64,000 nt of DNA. Source: an uncultured Alteromonadaceae bacterium. Lineage in GTDB: Bacteria; Pseudomonadota; Gammaproteobacteria; Enterobacterales; Alteromonadaceae. The stretch spans positions 1-64,000 of the forward strand of contig CALKGI010000029.1 in assembly GCA_938085045.1 (NCBI GenBank). The letters run 5' to 3'. The translations under genes were made by a program, and so were the position numbers. This document shows, piece by piece, positions 1 to 9,429 of this stretch; position 1 is the stretch's first letter, and the number at the start of each line of letters is the position of its first letter. The notes beneath the pieces were generated by a model. It was not told the origin of the DNA, made no database searches, and saw nothing but the letters and a program-made list of their open reading frames with translations.

Positions 1-310
1 CCCAGGTGCCCAGCCATATTCGCTCTTTTGAGTCGATAAATATATTACTGGCACTGCTCACAGCTAAAGAACGCCCAGTTTGACCATTTTTAATGAAAGT
101 ACGAAATTGATAACCATCAAAACGAGCTAAAGCGGTGGGCATACCCAACCACAAAAATCCGGCTTTATCTTTGGCAAAAGAATAAACAGTGGTTTCGGGC
201 AACCCGTCACCAACAGAGATCCTTTCTACGGTAGCGTAATAAGATTTGGCTTGGAGCGTTGAAGTAAATAACAACAATAAACCTGCACCACACAGGCTTA
301 AATATTTCAT
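1..310 (-). CDS. Beta-propeller sensor protein, N-terminal part (cut by window edge)
   Basis: The frame opens with ATG at 310 and stays open to the left edge, giving 103 codons. It starts with a signal peptide (MKYLSLCGAGLLLLF, cleavage probably after LQA). Next come two blocks typical of two-component-regulator propeller repeats: VGDGLPETTVYSFAKDKAGF followed by LWLGMPTALARFDGY, then IFIDSKERIWLGT. The same GLP/S...V...D..GFLWxGT pattern opens the giant sensor at 25311. The rest of the protein is outside the window, so it could be a hybrid kinase, a diguanylate cyclase or another propeller-linked regulator. A signalling role at the inner membrane with a periplasmic sensor is inferred from the repeat family. 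Confidence 0.75.
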   Translation of the reverse strand, partial: MKYLSLCGAGLLLLFTSTLQAKSYYATVERISVGDGLPETTVYSFAKDKAGFLWLGMPTALARFDGYQFRTFIKNGQTGRSLAVSSASNIFIDSKERIWLGTW

Positions 311-426
311 CCATTGTGACAATGACTGCGCCCTAAGTTATGTTTGACAGAAGTGAAATGATTATAATGCCTTTTTGACCGTCTTACAGGTTTATTTTGT
401 TGAATTAATTACACTTTAAATCTCGG

Positions 427-2223
427 CTATATAGGCGCGCGTTTTTGCTGCTGAACCTGCCAAAGATGATGATATGCACCTTCTTTTGCCAACAATTGGG
501 TATGAGTTCCTTGCTCTACAACTTCGCCAGCTTCGAGCACCACAATTTTGTCGGCATCAACTATTGTAGACAAGCGATGGGCAATGACCAAACTGGTGTG
601 GCCTTCTTCTATTTCTTTAAAGGCCGATAAAATCGCACGCTCTGAATGAGAGTCTAACGACGATGTTGCTTCGTCGAAAATCAAAATCGGTGAGCGCTTC
701 AATATGGTGCGTGCGATAGCCACTCTTTGTTTTTCGCCGCCAGACAGTTTAAGCCCACGTTCGCCCACCGTGGTTTCGCGGCCATCGGGCAAGGTACTGA
801 TAAACTCGCTTAAATGAGCCAACTCTATCGCCTCGGTCACTTCATCGTCATTGGCACCGGGCCTGCCGTAGCGAATGTTTTCAAAAATACTGGTATTAAA
901 TAGAACGGTGTCTTGCGGCACAATGCCGATGGCTCGCCTAAGGGACGATTGAGTTACGCCATTAACCTTTTGATCATCAACCAAAATGTCACCATCTGTG
1001 GCTTCATAAAAACGAAACAGTAACTTGCCAAGTGTCGATTTACCCGCGCCACTTGGGCCTACCACCGCCACTTTTTGGCCTGCGCCTATAGTGAAGCTGA
1101 CGTTTTTAAGAATGGGTCGCTCTGGGTTGTAATGAAAACTAACATTATTAAAACTGACTTTGCCAGTGGGCACTTTGAGCTCAACGGCATCTTTGGCATC
1201 AACAATTTTGGTTTTAACATCGAGTAAATCAAACAGTCTTTCGATATTGGCTAGCGAGCCCTTAATCTCGCGGTAAACAAAACCGAGAAAATTCAGCGGT
1301 AAAAAAATCTGCATCATGAAGGCATTAATCAATACAAAATCACCTATGGTCATGGCGCCTTCGGTGACTCTAACCGATGCCAGAGCCAGCATTGCGGTGA
1401 TTGAAATGGTGATAATGAGCGCTTGCCCGCTGTTGAGCGTTAACAGTGACAGCCGGTTTTTACGCTTGGCGGCTTCGAGGTTGATGAGTTCTTCATCGTA
1501 GCGGTCGGCTTCGAATTTTTCGTTGTTAAAATATTTAACGGTTTCAAAGTTCAGCAGGCTGTCTATTGCGAGCGTATTACTGGCTGAATCGGCCTTATTG
1601 GCTTCGCGCACAAAGTTGGTGCGCCACTCGGTTGCCCTGACTGAAAAGGCAACGTAAAGGACCACCGAGACAACAACAATCAAAGCAAACCCAATGCCGT
1701 AATTAAAAAACAACAAACCCACCACCATGCTTATCTCAAGCAGGGTTGGCACAATGTTGAATATCATAAAGCGCATTAAAAAAGAGATACCGACCGTGCC
1801 GCGCTCTATGTCACGCGACAACCCTCCGGTTTTACGGTCAAGATGAAAACCCAAATCAAGATTATGCAAATGTCTAAAAACATCCAGAGCAATACGCCTT
1901 GAAATTCGCTCGGTTACCCGGCCAAACACGCTGTCACGTATCTCACCAAACAATACGTTACTAAAGCGCACCAAACCATAGGCAACCAACAAACCCACAG
2001 GCACCACCAGCATACTTTGGGGTTCACTTAATGCAGGAGACAAGCCATCGACGATATATTTGAGAATAAAAGGCAGGCCCACACTGGCAACTTTAGCCAA
2101 AATCATAAAGCCTAGTGCGATGGCAACTCGGGTGCGGTGTTTGAGTAAATGAGGAATAAAAAGCTTAATGACTGACAGGTTAAACCCGTCGTGGTTATCG
2201 ATAACCGATGAGTGACTTCGCAT
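427..2223 (-). CDS. Atm1/ABCB7-type ABC exporter (fused permease-ATPase)
   Basis: This is a 598-residue half-transporter with a six-helix membrane domain (about residues 30-325) and a C-terminal ATPase. The ATPase shows Walker A GPSGAGKST (389-397), signature LSGGE (493-497), Walker B ILIFDE (513-518) and the H-loop His549. The permease stretch NFETVKYFNNE (225-235) and the KTGGLSRDIERGT segment (131-143) are hallmarks of the mitochondrial Atm1/ABCB7 branch rather than of MsbA. Bacterial Atm1 proteins homodimerise in the inner membrane and export glutathione conjugates or glutathione-metal complexes. The gene stands alone, with a repeat fragment upstream. Substrate assignment is by family only. 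Confidence 0.88.
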   Translation of the reverse strand: MRSHSSVIDNHDGFNLSVIKLFIPHLLKHRTRVAIALGFMILAKVASVGLPFILKYIVDGLSPALSEPQSMLVVPVGLLVAYGLVRFSNVLFGEIRDSVFGRVTERISRRIALDVFRHLHNLDLGFHLDRKTGGLSRDIERGTVGISFLMRFMIFNIVPTLLEISMVVGLLFFNYGIGFALIVVVSVVLYVAFSVRATEWRTNFVREANKADSASNTLAIDSLLNFETVKYFNNEKFEADRYDEELINLEAAKRKNRLSLLTLNSGQALIITISITAMLALASVRVTEGAMTIGDFVLINAFMMQIFLPLNFLGFVYREIKGSLANIERLFDLLDVKTKIVDAKDAVELKVPTGKVSFNNVSFHYNPERPILKNVSFTIGAGQKVAVVGPSGAGKSTLGKLLFRFYEATDGDILVDDQKVNGVTQSSLRRAIGIVPQDTVLFNTSIFENIRYGRPGANDDEVTEAIELAHLSEFISTLPDGRETTVGERGLKLSGGEKQRVAIARTILKRSPILIFDEATSSLDSHSERAILSAFKEIEEGHTSLVIAHRLSTIVDADKIVVLEAGEVVEQGTHTQLLAKEGAYHHLWQVQQQKRAPI

Positions 2224-2390
2224 TGTAATCCTTTGTTATAGCCTCAGGCACATTAAGGATAGCTGTATTGGGTTTTTAAATCTACCGAGTGGGTGCAGTG
2301 GTGAGGGCAAGGGCAAAAGTGGTGTATAGAGCCAAACCCTATAAAACTTTCCATTTATTCTAACCCTTTCTTTTTTGTTTGTTTTTTATC

Positions 2391-2447
2391 TTCCTCCGTG
2401 AACCTCCGTTACTCCGAGCCTCCGTGTGAAGCTCTTGACCTTTGACT
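2391..2447. repeat. Half copy of the CTCCGTGAACCTCCG palindromic repeat family
   Basis: The sequence CCTCCGTGAACCTCCG followed by CCTCCGTGTGAAGCTCTTGACC matches the right arm of the full elements at 3721-3849, 13658-13854 and 21331-21551. No matching left arm was found within about 150 bases upstream, so this copy is a half element. With the 3721 copy it brackets the hydrolase gene in between. Confidence 0.7.
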
Positions 2448-2467
2448 ACAGGTCCACGTCGCAACGC

Positions 2468-3637
2468 TCAATCAGCCAGCACAACCTCACGAATAACCTC
2501 GCGCATCTCTTCAAACCATGGGTTGAAGGTCAGTCGCGCGTGGGCCTTGTCGGCCTCGCGGTAGCCGTAGGCCGAATACCACACTTCTTTGCGTTTCACG
2601 CAGCGAAAATAAGCCTCAGCCTCTTGTCCATTGTTGCAAATGCGCTGGCTACCATTGGTGCCGTAGTAACCATTGTTGCTGTCGAATAACAGCCCCATGT
2701 GCGAAAAGTTGCTGACTTTAAAGTCGGGCACCTTGCCCGCCAGCACAGTTACCCGTTCGTCAGTTGAGTGGGGTTTGTCGCCAAACCAAATTAAACGGCT
2801 TTTGGGATTAATCATACGAGAGCTGAACAATTTCAATGCTAGGTTAACATCTACAATGCTGTCGGCTTCACTAACAGCAATAAACACAGGTTTGTCGTAT
2901 TGCTGACGTTCCAAACGATGCATGATATCTGTACTGGTATGATAAAACTGGGCAAAAGCGTTGCTGGGCGCAGTTCGGTAACGTACATAATTGCTGAGTG
3001 ATTTCATTGAGGGGGTATACACCCAATCACGAAAAAGTGTCAAAAGTGGGGTTATTCGTACCATTTCATTTTTGGCTTCAAAACCCGGCGAGAACAACAG
3101 TAAACCTTGAATATCGGCGTCTTTGAGCGCATAAGAAGTCACCAAATTAGCCCCTGTTGAAAAGCCGCCTAAATATAGCTCGTCTACTTCGCGTTTAAAA
3201 ATTTGGGTTTGTTGTTCAACCAAATCAACCCAATGGTCAACGTCAGCATTAAGCAAATCTGCCGGTTTTGAGCCATGTCCTTCAAGCAATACGGTTCTAA
3301 CCTGAAAACCCATGCTGGCCAGCATAGGTGCAATATCAACAAAACTGTAGGGAGAATCAAGCAGACCATGCACTAGCAAAATGCCCCGACTTTTGGCCAG
3401 TTTAACTGTTGGCATCAATTCATAAGGCGAGTTGGCTTTCATTTCGGCTGAGGTGTCTTCGGATAAAAAAGCGCGATTTTTCATTAACCAAACCCGAGTA
3501 CCATGAACGTATTCATTGAAAGATTGCTGGCCGATGGGCAAGGTAGTATTCGACGCTTGATAGATGGGTTCGTTCGGTACGTTAGAACAGGCAGTGATGA
3601 TGACTATCGAGATAATGATGATTGCTTTGCGTAACAC
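2468..3637 (-). CDS. Lipoprotein alpha/beta hydrolase (putative esterase/lipase)
   Basis: The 389-residue product begins with a lipoprotein signal (MLRKAIIIISIVIITAC, lipobox ITAC, Cys17), so it is probably anchored to a membrane from the periplasmic side. The hydrolase fold is shown by the oxyanion strand LLVHGLLDSP (87-96) and the nucleophile elbow GFSTG with Ser160. A likely acid lies in AVSEAD (Asp259) and a likely catalytic His in NFSHMG (His313). The sequence resembles monoacylglycerol-lipase-like or carboxylesterase-like hydrolases of marine gammaproteobacteria, but the substrate is unknown. Copies of one palindromic repeat family lie on both sides (2391 and 3721). Confidence 0.75.
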   Translation of the reverse strand: MLRKAIIIISIVIITACSNVPNEPIYQASNTTLPIGQQSFNEYVHGTRVWLMKNRAFLSEDTSAEMKANSPYELMPTVKLAKSRGILLVHGLLDSPYSFVDIAPMLASMGFQVRTVLLEGHGSKPADLLNADVDHWVDLVEQQTQIFKREVDELYLGGFSTGANLVTSYALKDADIQGLLLFSPGFEAKNEMVRITPLLTLFRDWVYTPSMKSLSNYVRYRTAPSNAFAQFYHTSTDIMHRLERQQYDKPVFIAVSEADSIVDVNLALKLFSSRMINPKSRLIWFGDKPHSTDERVTVLAGKVPDFKVSNFSHMGLLFDSNNGYYGTNGSQRICNNGQEAEAYFRCVKRKEVWYSAYGYREADKAHARLTFNPWFEEMREVIREVVLAD

Positions 3638-3720
3638 TTCTTTTTGGCCCTTTGCTGGTTTGCTGTTTCGCAGTATACACTTTTCTTTCGCTATGCGGGG
3701 GTCGTGCTTCGCACTCTAAA

Positions 3721-3849
3721 GTCAAACGATCTCACACGGAGGCACGGTGACGCGGAGGTTCACGGAGCAAGATCAAAAAAAAGATAAGAATAAAAAACAC
3801 ATACTTAATCAAAATCACCCATGTATTTGTCCGTGTGAAGCTCTTGACC
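3721..3849. repeat. Full palindromic repeat of the CTCCGTGAACCTCCG family
   Basis: The left arm (GTCAAACGATCTCACACGGA, then GGAGGTTCACGGAG) and the right end (TCCGTGTGAAGCTCTTGACC, 3830-3849) are imperfect inverted repeats around an A-rich core. There is no coding potential inside. The short plus-strand frame that crosses it is taken as chance. Confidence 0.7.
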
Positions 3850-3872
3850 TTAAAACTCCCCCCACAAACCAG

Positions 3873-6740
3873 TTAACAACCTCCCAACCCCAGCTTATCG
3901 CCCATGTCAGCAGCACAAACTGGCCGACCAAATAAATACCCTTGGGCCAAATCACAATGCTCGGCAATCAAAAACTGAGCTTGCTCTTGGGTTTCAACCC
4001 CCTCAGCAATAACCTGTAAACCTAGGCTTTTACCCAAGCCTATCACCGCTTGAGCGATGGCTGAATCATCTTGATTAAGTGGCACATTATGAATGAACGA
4101 TTGGTCGATTTTCAATTTGCTAATGGGCAGTTTTCTCAAGTTAGCCACCGACGAATAACCCGTGCCAAAATCATCAATGACCAAACGAATGCCTAAGTCA
4201 TTAAATTGACCCAGCTGGTTTCTAGCAAGGTCGGGTTTGCCCATAAAGCAATCTTCGGTCACTTCAAGCTCAAGCCAATTAGGACTGCAATCAGTTTTAT
4301 CAAGAATTTGAACCAAATGCTCATAAAAATCATGATGTAATAAATCTGAGCCTGCCAAATTAACCGCAATACGAACGTCACCCAGCCCTTGTGTTTTCCA
4401 CTGTACCATTTGCTTACAAGCAGTTTCGAGCACCCATTCATCTATCGACTGAATAAGGCCAACATCTTCTGCCAGTTTAATGAATTTACCGGGCAGTACG
4501 GTGCCCATCTGCGGGTGGTCCCAACGTACATAGGCCTCAACGCCGGTAATGTGATTGTCGCCCAGCGCCTGCTGTGCTTGATAAAAAACGCAAAACTCTT
4601 TATTGGTCAGCGCATTACGTAACTGGTTTTCCATCACTGCACGCTCAAACGCCAAACCAGTAATGTCTTTGGTGTAAAATTGAAATGAATCTCGGCAATC
4701 TTGTTTAACCCGATACATCGCGGTATCAGCACATTTAATGAGATCTTCAGCCGTTGTGCCGTTGTCTGGATAGATTGCAATGCCGATACTGGCAGATAAT
4801 TGCAAAACATGCCCTTGAACATTAATCACTTTTTGCATTGCTAGATTGATTTTGTGGGCGATTAACGCGGCTGATTGAGGCTGTCGAATCGACTCTAATA
4901 TTGCGGTAAATTCATCGCCACCTAGGCGGGCAATCGTATCGACCTCTCTAACGCAGGCACTTAATCTGGTTGCTGCTATTTTCAAGACTTTGTCACCTAC
5001 ATCATGGCCGAGGGTGTCGTTGGCTTGCTTAAAATGATCAAGGTCAATAAAAAATAGCGCCAAACCTTCTTTGGTTCTTTTGGCCTTGTTGATGGATTGT
5101 TTAAGCCTGTCTAAAAACAAAACGCGATTCGGTAGGTTGGTCAATGAATCATAGTGCGCCCCATGCTCAAAGGTGTTTTTTTGGCGCCGTAACTCTTCTT
5201 GTATTTCCATATAAGCGGTGACATTACTACTGACGCCCACCACACCTTCAATTTCACCATTTTGGTTGTAATAAGGCGATTTGGTGGTTTCGAGCAGCAC
5301 TTTTTTGCCATCAGGATAATTCACCCACTCTTCATTTTCGCGGGTCTCACCATTTTCCAGTACCTTTTTATCATTAATATGGAATAATTTGGCCTGTTTG
5401 GCGTCAAAAAACAACTCATCCGTCTGGCCAACAATCTCCTGCTCACTGAGGTTAACATATCGCTCAAAAGCTTTGTTGCACCCCAAATAACAACTATTTT
5501 TATCTTTGAAAAAAATCAAATCTGTACTGGCATCTATTACCGAACGCAACAATAACGCCTGCTCCCTAGCCGCTTCTTGTGCTTGCTTTTTTGAGCTAAT
5601 GTCTTGGGCAATGGCCACAAACTGCGGTATGCCACCATTTTGTAATAACTCCAAATGGATTTCTACCGGGTAAGTGGTGCCATCTTTACGGCTGTGCGAC
5701 GCTTCAAATACCACCAGTTCTTCGTCGCCTTCCATCACTGGCGACATCATTTCCATTATTTGTATTTTGGGGATCACCGGGCACAGCTCAAACGGGGTCA
5801 TCTGGGTTATCTCCCTTTGGCTATAACCCAGATTGCGACAAGCCCCTTCGCTGACAAACGAAAAGCGATAACTGTCGACGTCGAACAAATAAATTTCATT
5901 GACGCTCGAATTAATCAGCGAGTAAACTTTTTCGAGCTGACTTTGGGTTTCGATATGCTCGGTAACATCATGCACAGTGCCAATCATGCGAATCGCCAAA
6001 CCTTGAGCATTAAGTAAAGTTTTTCCCCGAGATTCGACATATTTAATGGTGCCATTGGCCAAAAACAGCCGATGTGAATGCTCAAATACTTCGTTGCTTT
6101 TAATGGCATTAACAATATGGTTTACCAGTAATTTACGGTCATCAACCTCAACATACTGAATGTAGCTGTCGATACCCGGTTGCACCTCCTCTACAGACGT
6201 ATTGAGAATTCGATAAAAAGCAGGCGACCACCGCACCTCATCGGTCTCCATATTCCAATCCCAAGTGCCCATGTTGGCGATGTTTTCGGCTTCGTCGAGC
6301 AATATCGATTTGCGCTTGTATCCCGACAAGGTGTAATGCAACTGTGAAATATCGTGGGCAATACTCTCTACACCAGTCAATTCATTTTTATCGTTGTACA
6401 AACCAATCATGGTAATTTCAAGCCGGTGAATACCCCCGTTTTTATGAGAAACTTCCATTTCAAAAGGGGGTTGGCGTTTGCCTGACAAACATAAGGTGAT
6501 TTTATCTTGAATTTGGGCGTTGATGGGGCTGTCGGTCAGATGCTCAAAAAAGTGTTCTAGGCAGTTTTTTGGTGAATAACCCAGTACGGTTTCGACGCTG
6601 TCGCTGAAAAAACTCAGCTGTTTATCTGCCGTATGACGATAATAAAAATAGTGATCTTTTGGATCGGGGAAAAATGGCACTTGTGACGGCGCCAGGTGTT
6701 TGTCAGAGAATTTGTTGTTGAATCGCTCTTCGTTGCTCAC
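3873..6740 (-). CDS. Four-PAS GGDEF-EAL cyclic-di-GMP protein
   Basis: This 955-residue protein has no obvious membrane segment. Four PAS-like modules occupy roughly 25-135, 145-265, 270-385 and 395-515. A GGDEF domain (525-685) and an EAL domain (700-945) follow. The cyclase motif is intact (GGDEF 607-611) and is preceded at the right distance by an RxxD inhibitory site (REVD 598-601), so diguanylate cyclase activity with product inhibition is expected. The phosphodiesterase domain keeps DDFGTGYSS (856-864), KID and QGYLFGRP, but its signature reads EAY instead of EAL (735-737), and the usual YQP reads YQA (720-722). Cytoplasmic sensing through PAS ligands is inferred. Confidence 0.9.
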   Translation of the reverse strand: MSNEERFNNKFSDKHLAPSQVPFFPDPKDHYFYYRHTADKQLSFFSDSVETVLGYSPKNCLEHFFEHLTDSPINAQIQDKITLCLSGKRQPPFEMEVSHKNGGIHRLEITMIGLYNDKNELTGVESIAHDISQLHYTLSGYKRKSILLDEAENIANMGTWDWNMETDEVRWSPAFYRILNTSVEEVQPGIDSYIQYVEVDDRKLLVNHIVNAIKSNEVFEHSHRLFLANGTIKYVESRGKTLLNAQGLAIRMIGTVHDVTEHIETQSQLEKVYSLINSSVNEIYLFDVDSYRFSFVSEGACRNLGYSQREITQMTPFELCPVIPKIQIMEMMSPVMEGDEELVVFEASHSRKDGTTYPVEIHLELLQNGGIPQFVAIAQDISSKKQAQEAAREQALLLRSVIDASTDLIFFKDKNSCYLGCNKAFERYVNLSEQEIVGQTDELFFDAKQAKLFHINDKKVLENGETRENEEWVNYPDGKKVLLETTKSPYYNQNGEIEGVVGVSSNVTAYMEIQEELRRQKNTFEHGAHYDSLTNLPNRVLFLDRLKQSINKAKRTKEGLALFFIDLDHFKQANDTLGHDVGDKVLKIAATRLSACVREVDTIARLGGDEFTAILESIRQPQSAALIAHKINLAMQKVINVQGHVLQLSASIGIAIYPDNGTTAEDLIKCADTAMYRVKQDCRDSFQFYTKDITGLAFERAVMENQLRNALTNKEFCVFYQAQQALGDNHITGVEAYVRWDHPQMGTVLPGKFIKLAEDVGLIQSIDEWVLETACKQMVQWKTQGLGDVRIAVNLAGSDLLHHDFYEHLVQILDKTDCSPNWLELEVTEDCFMGKPDLARNQLGQFNDLGIRLVIDDFGTGYSSVANLRKLPISKLKIDQSFIHNVPLNQDDSAIAQAVIGLGKSLGLQVIAEGVETQEQAQFLIAEHCDLAQGYLFGRPVCAADMGDKLGLGGC

Positions 6741-7189
6741 TTTTAAAACCGTGTTTTAATTATGTATAAATGCCAAGAAACCTAAGCTCTGCTTATTATA
6801 TGTAATAGCCCACCGAAGAGGTTTGTGCAATGCGGGCGGCGGCTAGCCTGACCCCGAGTGAAAACCAATAAAACCCGAATACAGGTAATAAATTAATACT
6901 TCGTTGCATAAAGGTCTAATTTATATACTTAATAATTAACACAATTGATTTGCTTCTTAAAATACCTGTTCATTTATTTGTCAGCTTTAGTTACAAAGTT
7001 GTTGAGCATTAAAAATCTGGTTAAACCCCGCCACCTCAAGCATCTACAATCGCCTCGATTTTTACCATTCTAACTATGATAGAATGCCAAAAATTGCACT
7101 TTGCCAATTTATTGTTGTAAAACCGACACCAAAGCAACAACAAAAAACGTTCCCCAATAAGACTAAGTTCAAATGGAAGTAATTAAACA
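6741..7189. other. Intergenic region without a recognised gene
   Basis: This 449-base A+T-rich spacer separates the divergent GGDEF/EAL and S41-type genes. The only clear element is a GGAAG ribosome-binding site just before the ATG at 7190. No convincing open frame, terminator or repeat was found. Confidence 0.5.
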
Positions 7190-8923
7190 ATGAATAATCG
7201 ACTTTCCCTGCTGTTACCTATGCTGGTATTGGCGCTGGTGAGCTTTAATGCTCTGAGCATTATCGAAACTGACAAATCATTTAACAAAGGTTCAGCTGTT
7301 ACTACGGCTGCATTAAAAGCAGCCAAATCAAGCGATTTAGTGTTGTTAGGTCAAATATGGGGCTTTTTGAAATATCACCACCCAAAAATTGCAGCAGGGC
7401 AATACCACTGGGATTTTGAATTATTTAGGTTTTTGCCTAAGTATTTGGCAGCGACAAACAAGGCTCAACGAGACGGCGTTTTGCTTAAGTGGATTGAAGG
7501 TTTAGGCGCTGTTAGCAAGTGTGATAAATGTAAACCTACAGCTTCCGATGCTTTTTTGAAACCCAACCTTAATTGGGTTGGTCAATCTGACCTTGCAGAA
7601 AAACTAAAACAAAAACTACGCTACATATATGCAAACAGATCCCAAGGCGAGCACTTTTACATAGGATTTACTCCCTCCGTTGGAAACGTTCAGTTTAAAC
7701 ATGAAAATCCTTATGCCGACATGCCATACCCAGACGCAGGTTTCAGGCTGCTGGCGTTATTTCGCTACTGGAATATGATTCACTATTATTTCCCTTACAA
7801 GCATTTGATCAAAAACAGCTGGCACGACAGGCTCGCCAATTATCTACCGGCTTTTATAAATGCTAACAACGAATTGAATTATGAATTGGCTATGTTGCAA
7901 TTAATAGCTGAAGTAAAAGATACGCATGCCAACCTCTGGGGTGGCAATAATGCAATACAAACCAAAAGAGGGCAATATTACCCGCCAGTGCATGTCAAAA
8001 TGGTAGAAGATAAGCTCGTCGTCATTGATTATTACAACCCTAAAATGGCCAGCGAAGTGGGCTTGCAAGTAGGTGACGTAATCACCCACATAAATGACCA
8101 AGCAATTGATTCGATAATAAAGGCACTGTTGCCCTTTTATCCGGCATCTAATTACCCTGCTCAACTGCGAGATATCACCCACGACATACTAAGGTCAACA
8201 TCTGATACGCTCAAAATCAGCTATACCAGTGGTGGAACACAACTGAGTAAACAATTGAAACTCTATGAAAAAAGTAAACTGGCCCATTACTATTGGTATC
8301 GTCGTGATGTTGATGGTGTGAGCTATAAATTACTCAATGGCAATATTGGCTATGTCACTTTAAAAAACATTAAAAACCAAGATGTGAGAAATATTAAGCG
8401 GCAGTTTGCCGACGCCAAGGGGATCATTATCGACATACGCAATTACCCCGCAGCGTTTATGCCTTTTGCACTTGGCCCGTTTTTCATTTCAAAATATACG
8501 CCTTTTGTTAAATTCAGTCATACCAGTAACAACAACCCCGGCGAATTCATCTTTACAGACCCAATAAAAATACTAGGCGCACATAAAATATTTAAAAACA
8601 AACTGGTGGTCATAGTTAATGAATTGACTCAAAGTCAGGCAGAGTACACAGCAATGGCCTTTCAAGCGGGTGACAACACTACAGTTGTTGGCAGTACAAC
8701 TGCTGGTGCCGATGGTAACCTTTCGAATATTAAGCTGCCGGGCGGTTTATCAACGGCGATATCTGGCATTGGGGTTTATTATCCTGATGGCACAGAAACT
8801 CAAGGGATTGGTATAGTGCCTGACATTGAGGTGTTACCAACCATTGAAGGCATAAAAGCTGGGCGAGACGAATTGCTCGAAATGGCGATTAAGGTCATCA
8901 ATCAACCACATCAAGCCCAATAA
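7190..8923 (+). CDS. Secreted S41 (C-terminal processing/tricorn-like) peptidase with PDZ domain
   Basis: The 577-residue protein has an N-terminal signal segment (MNNRLSLLLPMLVLALVSF). A domain with EVKDTHANLWGG (241-252) is followed by a PDZ-like module (about 265-355, with GLQVGDVITHINDQAI at 291-306). The S41 catalytic core comes last: GIIIDIRNYP (411-420) and the nucleophile region NELTQSQAEY with candidate Ser482. The His in KDTHA is also typical of this branch. It should act in the periplasm or outside the cell on C-termini or peptides. An AGGAAG-like site precedes the ATG. Its nearest neighbours give no functional clue. Confidence 0.82.
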   Translation: MNNRLSLLLPMLVLALVSFNALSIIETDKSFNKGSAVTTAALKAAKSSDLVLLGQIWGFLKYHHPKIAAGQYHWDFELFRFLPKYLAATNKAQRDGVLLKWIEGLGAVSKCDKCKPTASDAFLKPNLNWVGQSDLAEKLKQKLRYIYANRSQGEHFYIGFTPSVGNVQFKHENPYADMPYPDAGFRLLALFRYWNMIHYYFPYKHLIKNSWHDRLANYLPAFINANNELNYELAMLQLIAEVKDTHANLWGGNNAIQTKRGQYYPPVHVKMVEDKLVVIDYYNPKMASEVGLQVGDVITHINDQAIDSIIKALLPFYPASNYPAQLRDITHDILRSTSDTLKISYTSGGTQLSKQLKLYEKSKLAHYYWYRRDVDGVSYKLLNGNIGYVTLKNIKNQDVRNIKRQFADAKGIIIDIRNYPAAFMPFALGPFFISKYTPFVKFSHTSNNNPGEFIFTDPIKILGAHKIFKNKLVVIVNELTQSQAEYTAMAFQAGDNTTVVGSTTAGADGNLSNIKLPGGLSTAISGIGVYYPDGTETQGIGIVPDIEVLPTIEGIKAGRDELLEMAIKVINQPHQAQ

Positions 8924-9044
8924 CATTCATTTTTTGATGTTCAAGCCGGGTGTAGTAAATGGTTCTTTCGTCTTTAAATACCGTAAACCGATGTCGGTTA
9001 GTAAGATACTGTGGTTAAAACTTGGCCTTGGTAGATGTCACTTC

Positions 9045-9075
9045 TAGGCTCAAGTAATAATTACATTTGAGCCTA
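9045..9075. other. Long inverted repeat (possible bidirectional terminator)
   Basis: TAGGCTCAA at 9045-9053 pairs with TTGAGCCTA at 9067-9075, and the inner GTAAT/ATTAC bases extend the stem with a two-base bulge. It lies about 120 bases after the S41-type gene. No strong T-run follows on either strand, so a terminator role is only possible. Confidence 0.4.
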
Positions 9076-9429
9076 TTGTAAAAGATATACCACGCATTGA
9101 CCCATGATACGTTCCTGCTAATATAACGAAAACCGCATTCCTTTACAGCTTTTTAGTCTTTCAAAACTGCTGTTTATTCCATTAGTTTATATACAAAAAT
9201 TCAACACTTCATTAATATTTTTTCGGCATAAATCAGGCCAACTTTTGCGTAAGATATATCGCACATCAAGCGTAAGATAGTGGCCTAATCCGTATATGGT
9301 CTTTATCTTATAACCCTAAATTAGAGTATTGTATCTTCTTGTAATTGTTAAATTATTGTTTATACCGAAAAAGTAATTGCAATGTTTTTGCAAATAATTG
9401 CTTGTAACCTCAATCAACGTGAGTAAATT
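9076..9429. other. Intergenic region with repeated GTAAGATA motifs upstream of the candidate sRNA
   Basis: There is no gene here. GCGTAAGATA occurs twice as a direct repeat (9247-9256 and 9270-9279). A third GTAAGATA lies near 9000 and the reverse motif TATCTTAT near 9304. The first repeat sits in a small inverted repeat, TGCG...CGCA (9246-9263). The GTAAGA half-site recalls GacA/UvrY binding sites that control CsrB/CsrC-type RNAs, but no full TGTAAG-N-CTTACA palindrome is present, so this is a weak inference. Confidence 0.3.

Noticed and set aside
3747-3935. 62-codon plus-strand frame after the hydrolase gene
   Set aside because: It runs through a palindromic repeat and into the end of the GGDEF/EAL gene; coding is not credible.
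5655-6017. His/Phe-rich plus-strand frame inside the GGDEF/EAL gene
   Set aside because: Composition is what antisense of PAS-coding DNA gives; no start signal.
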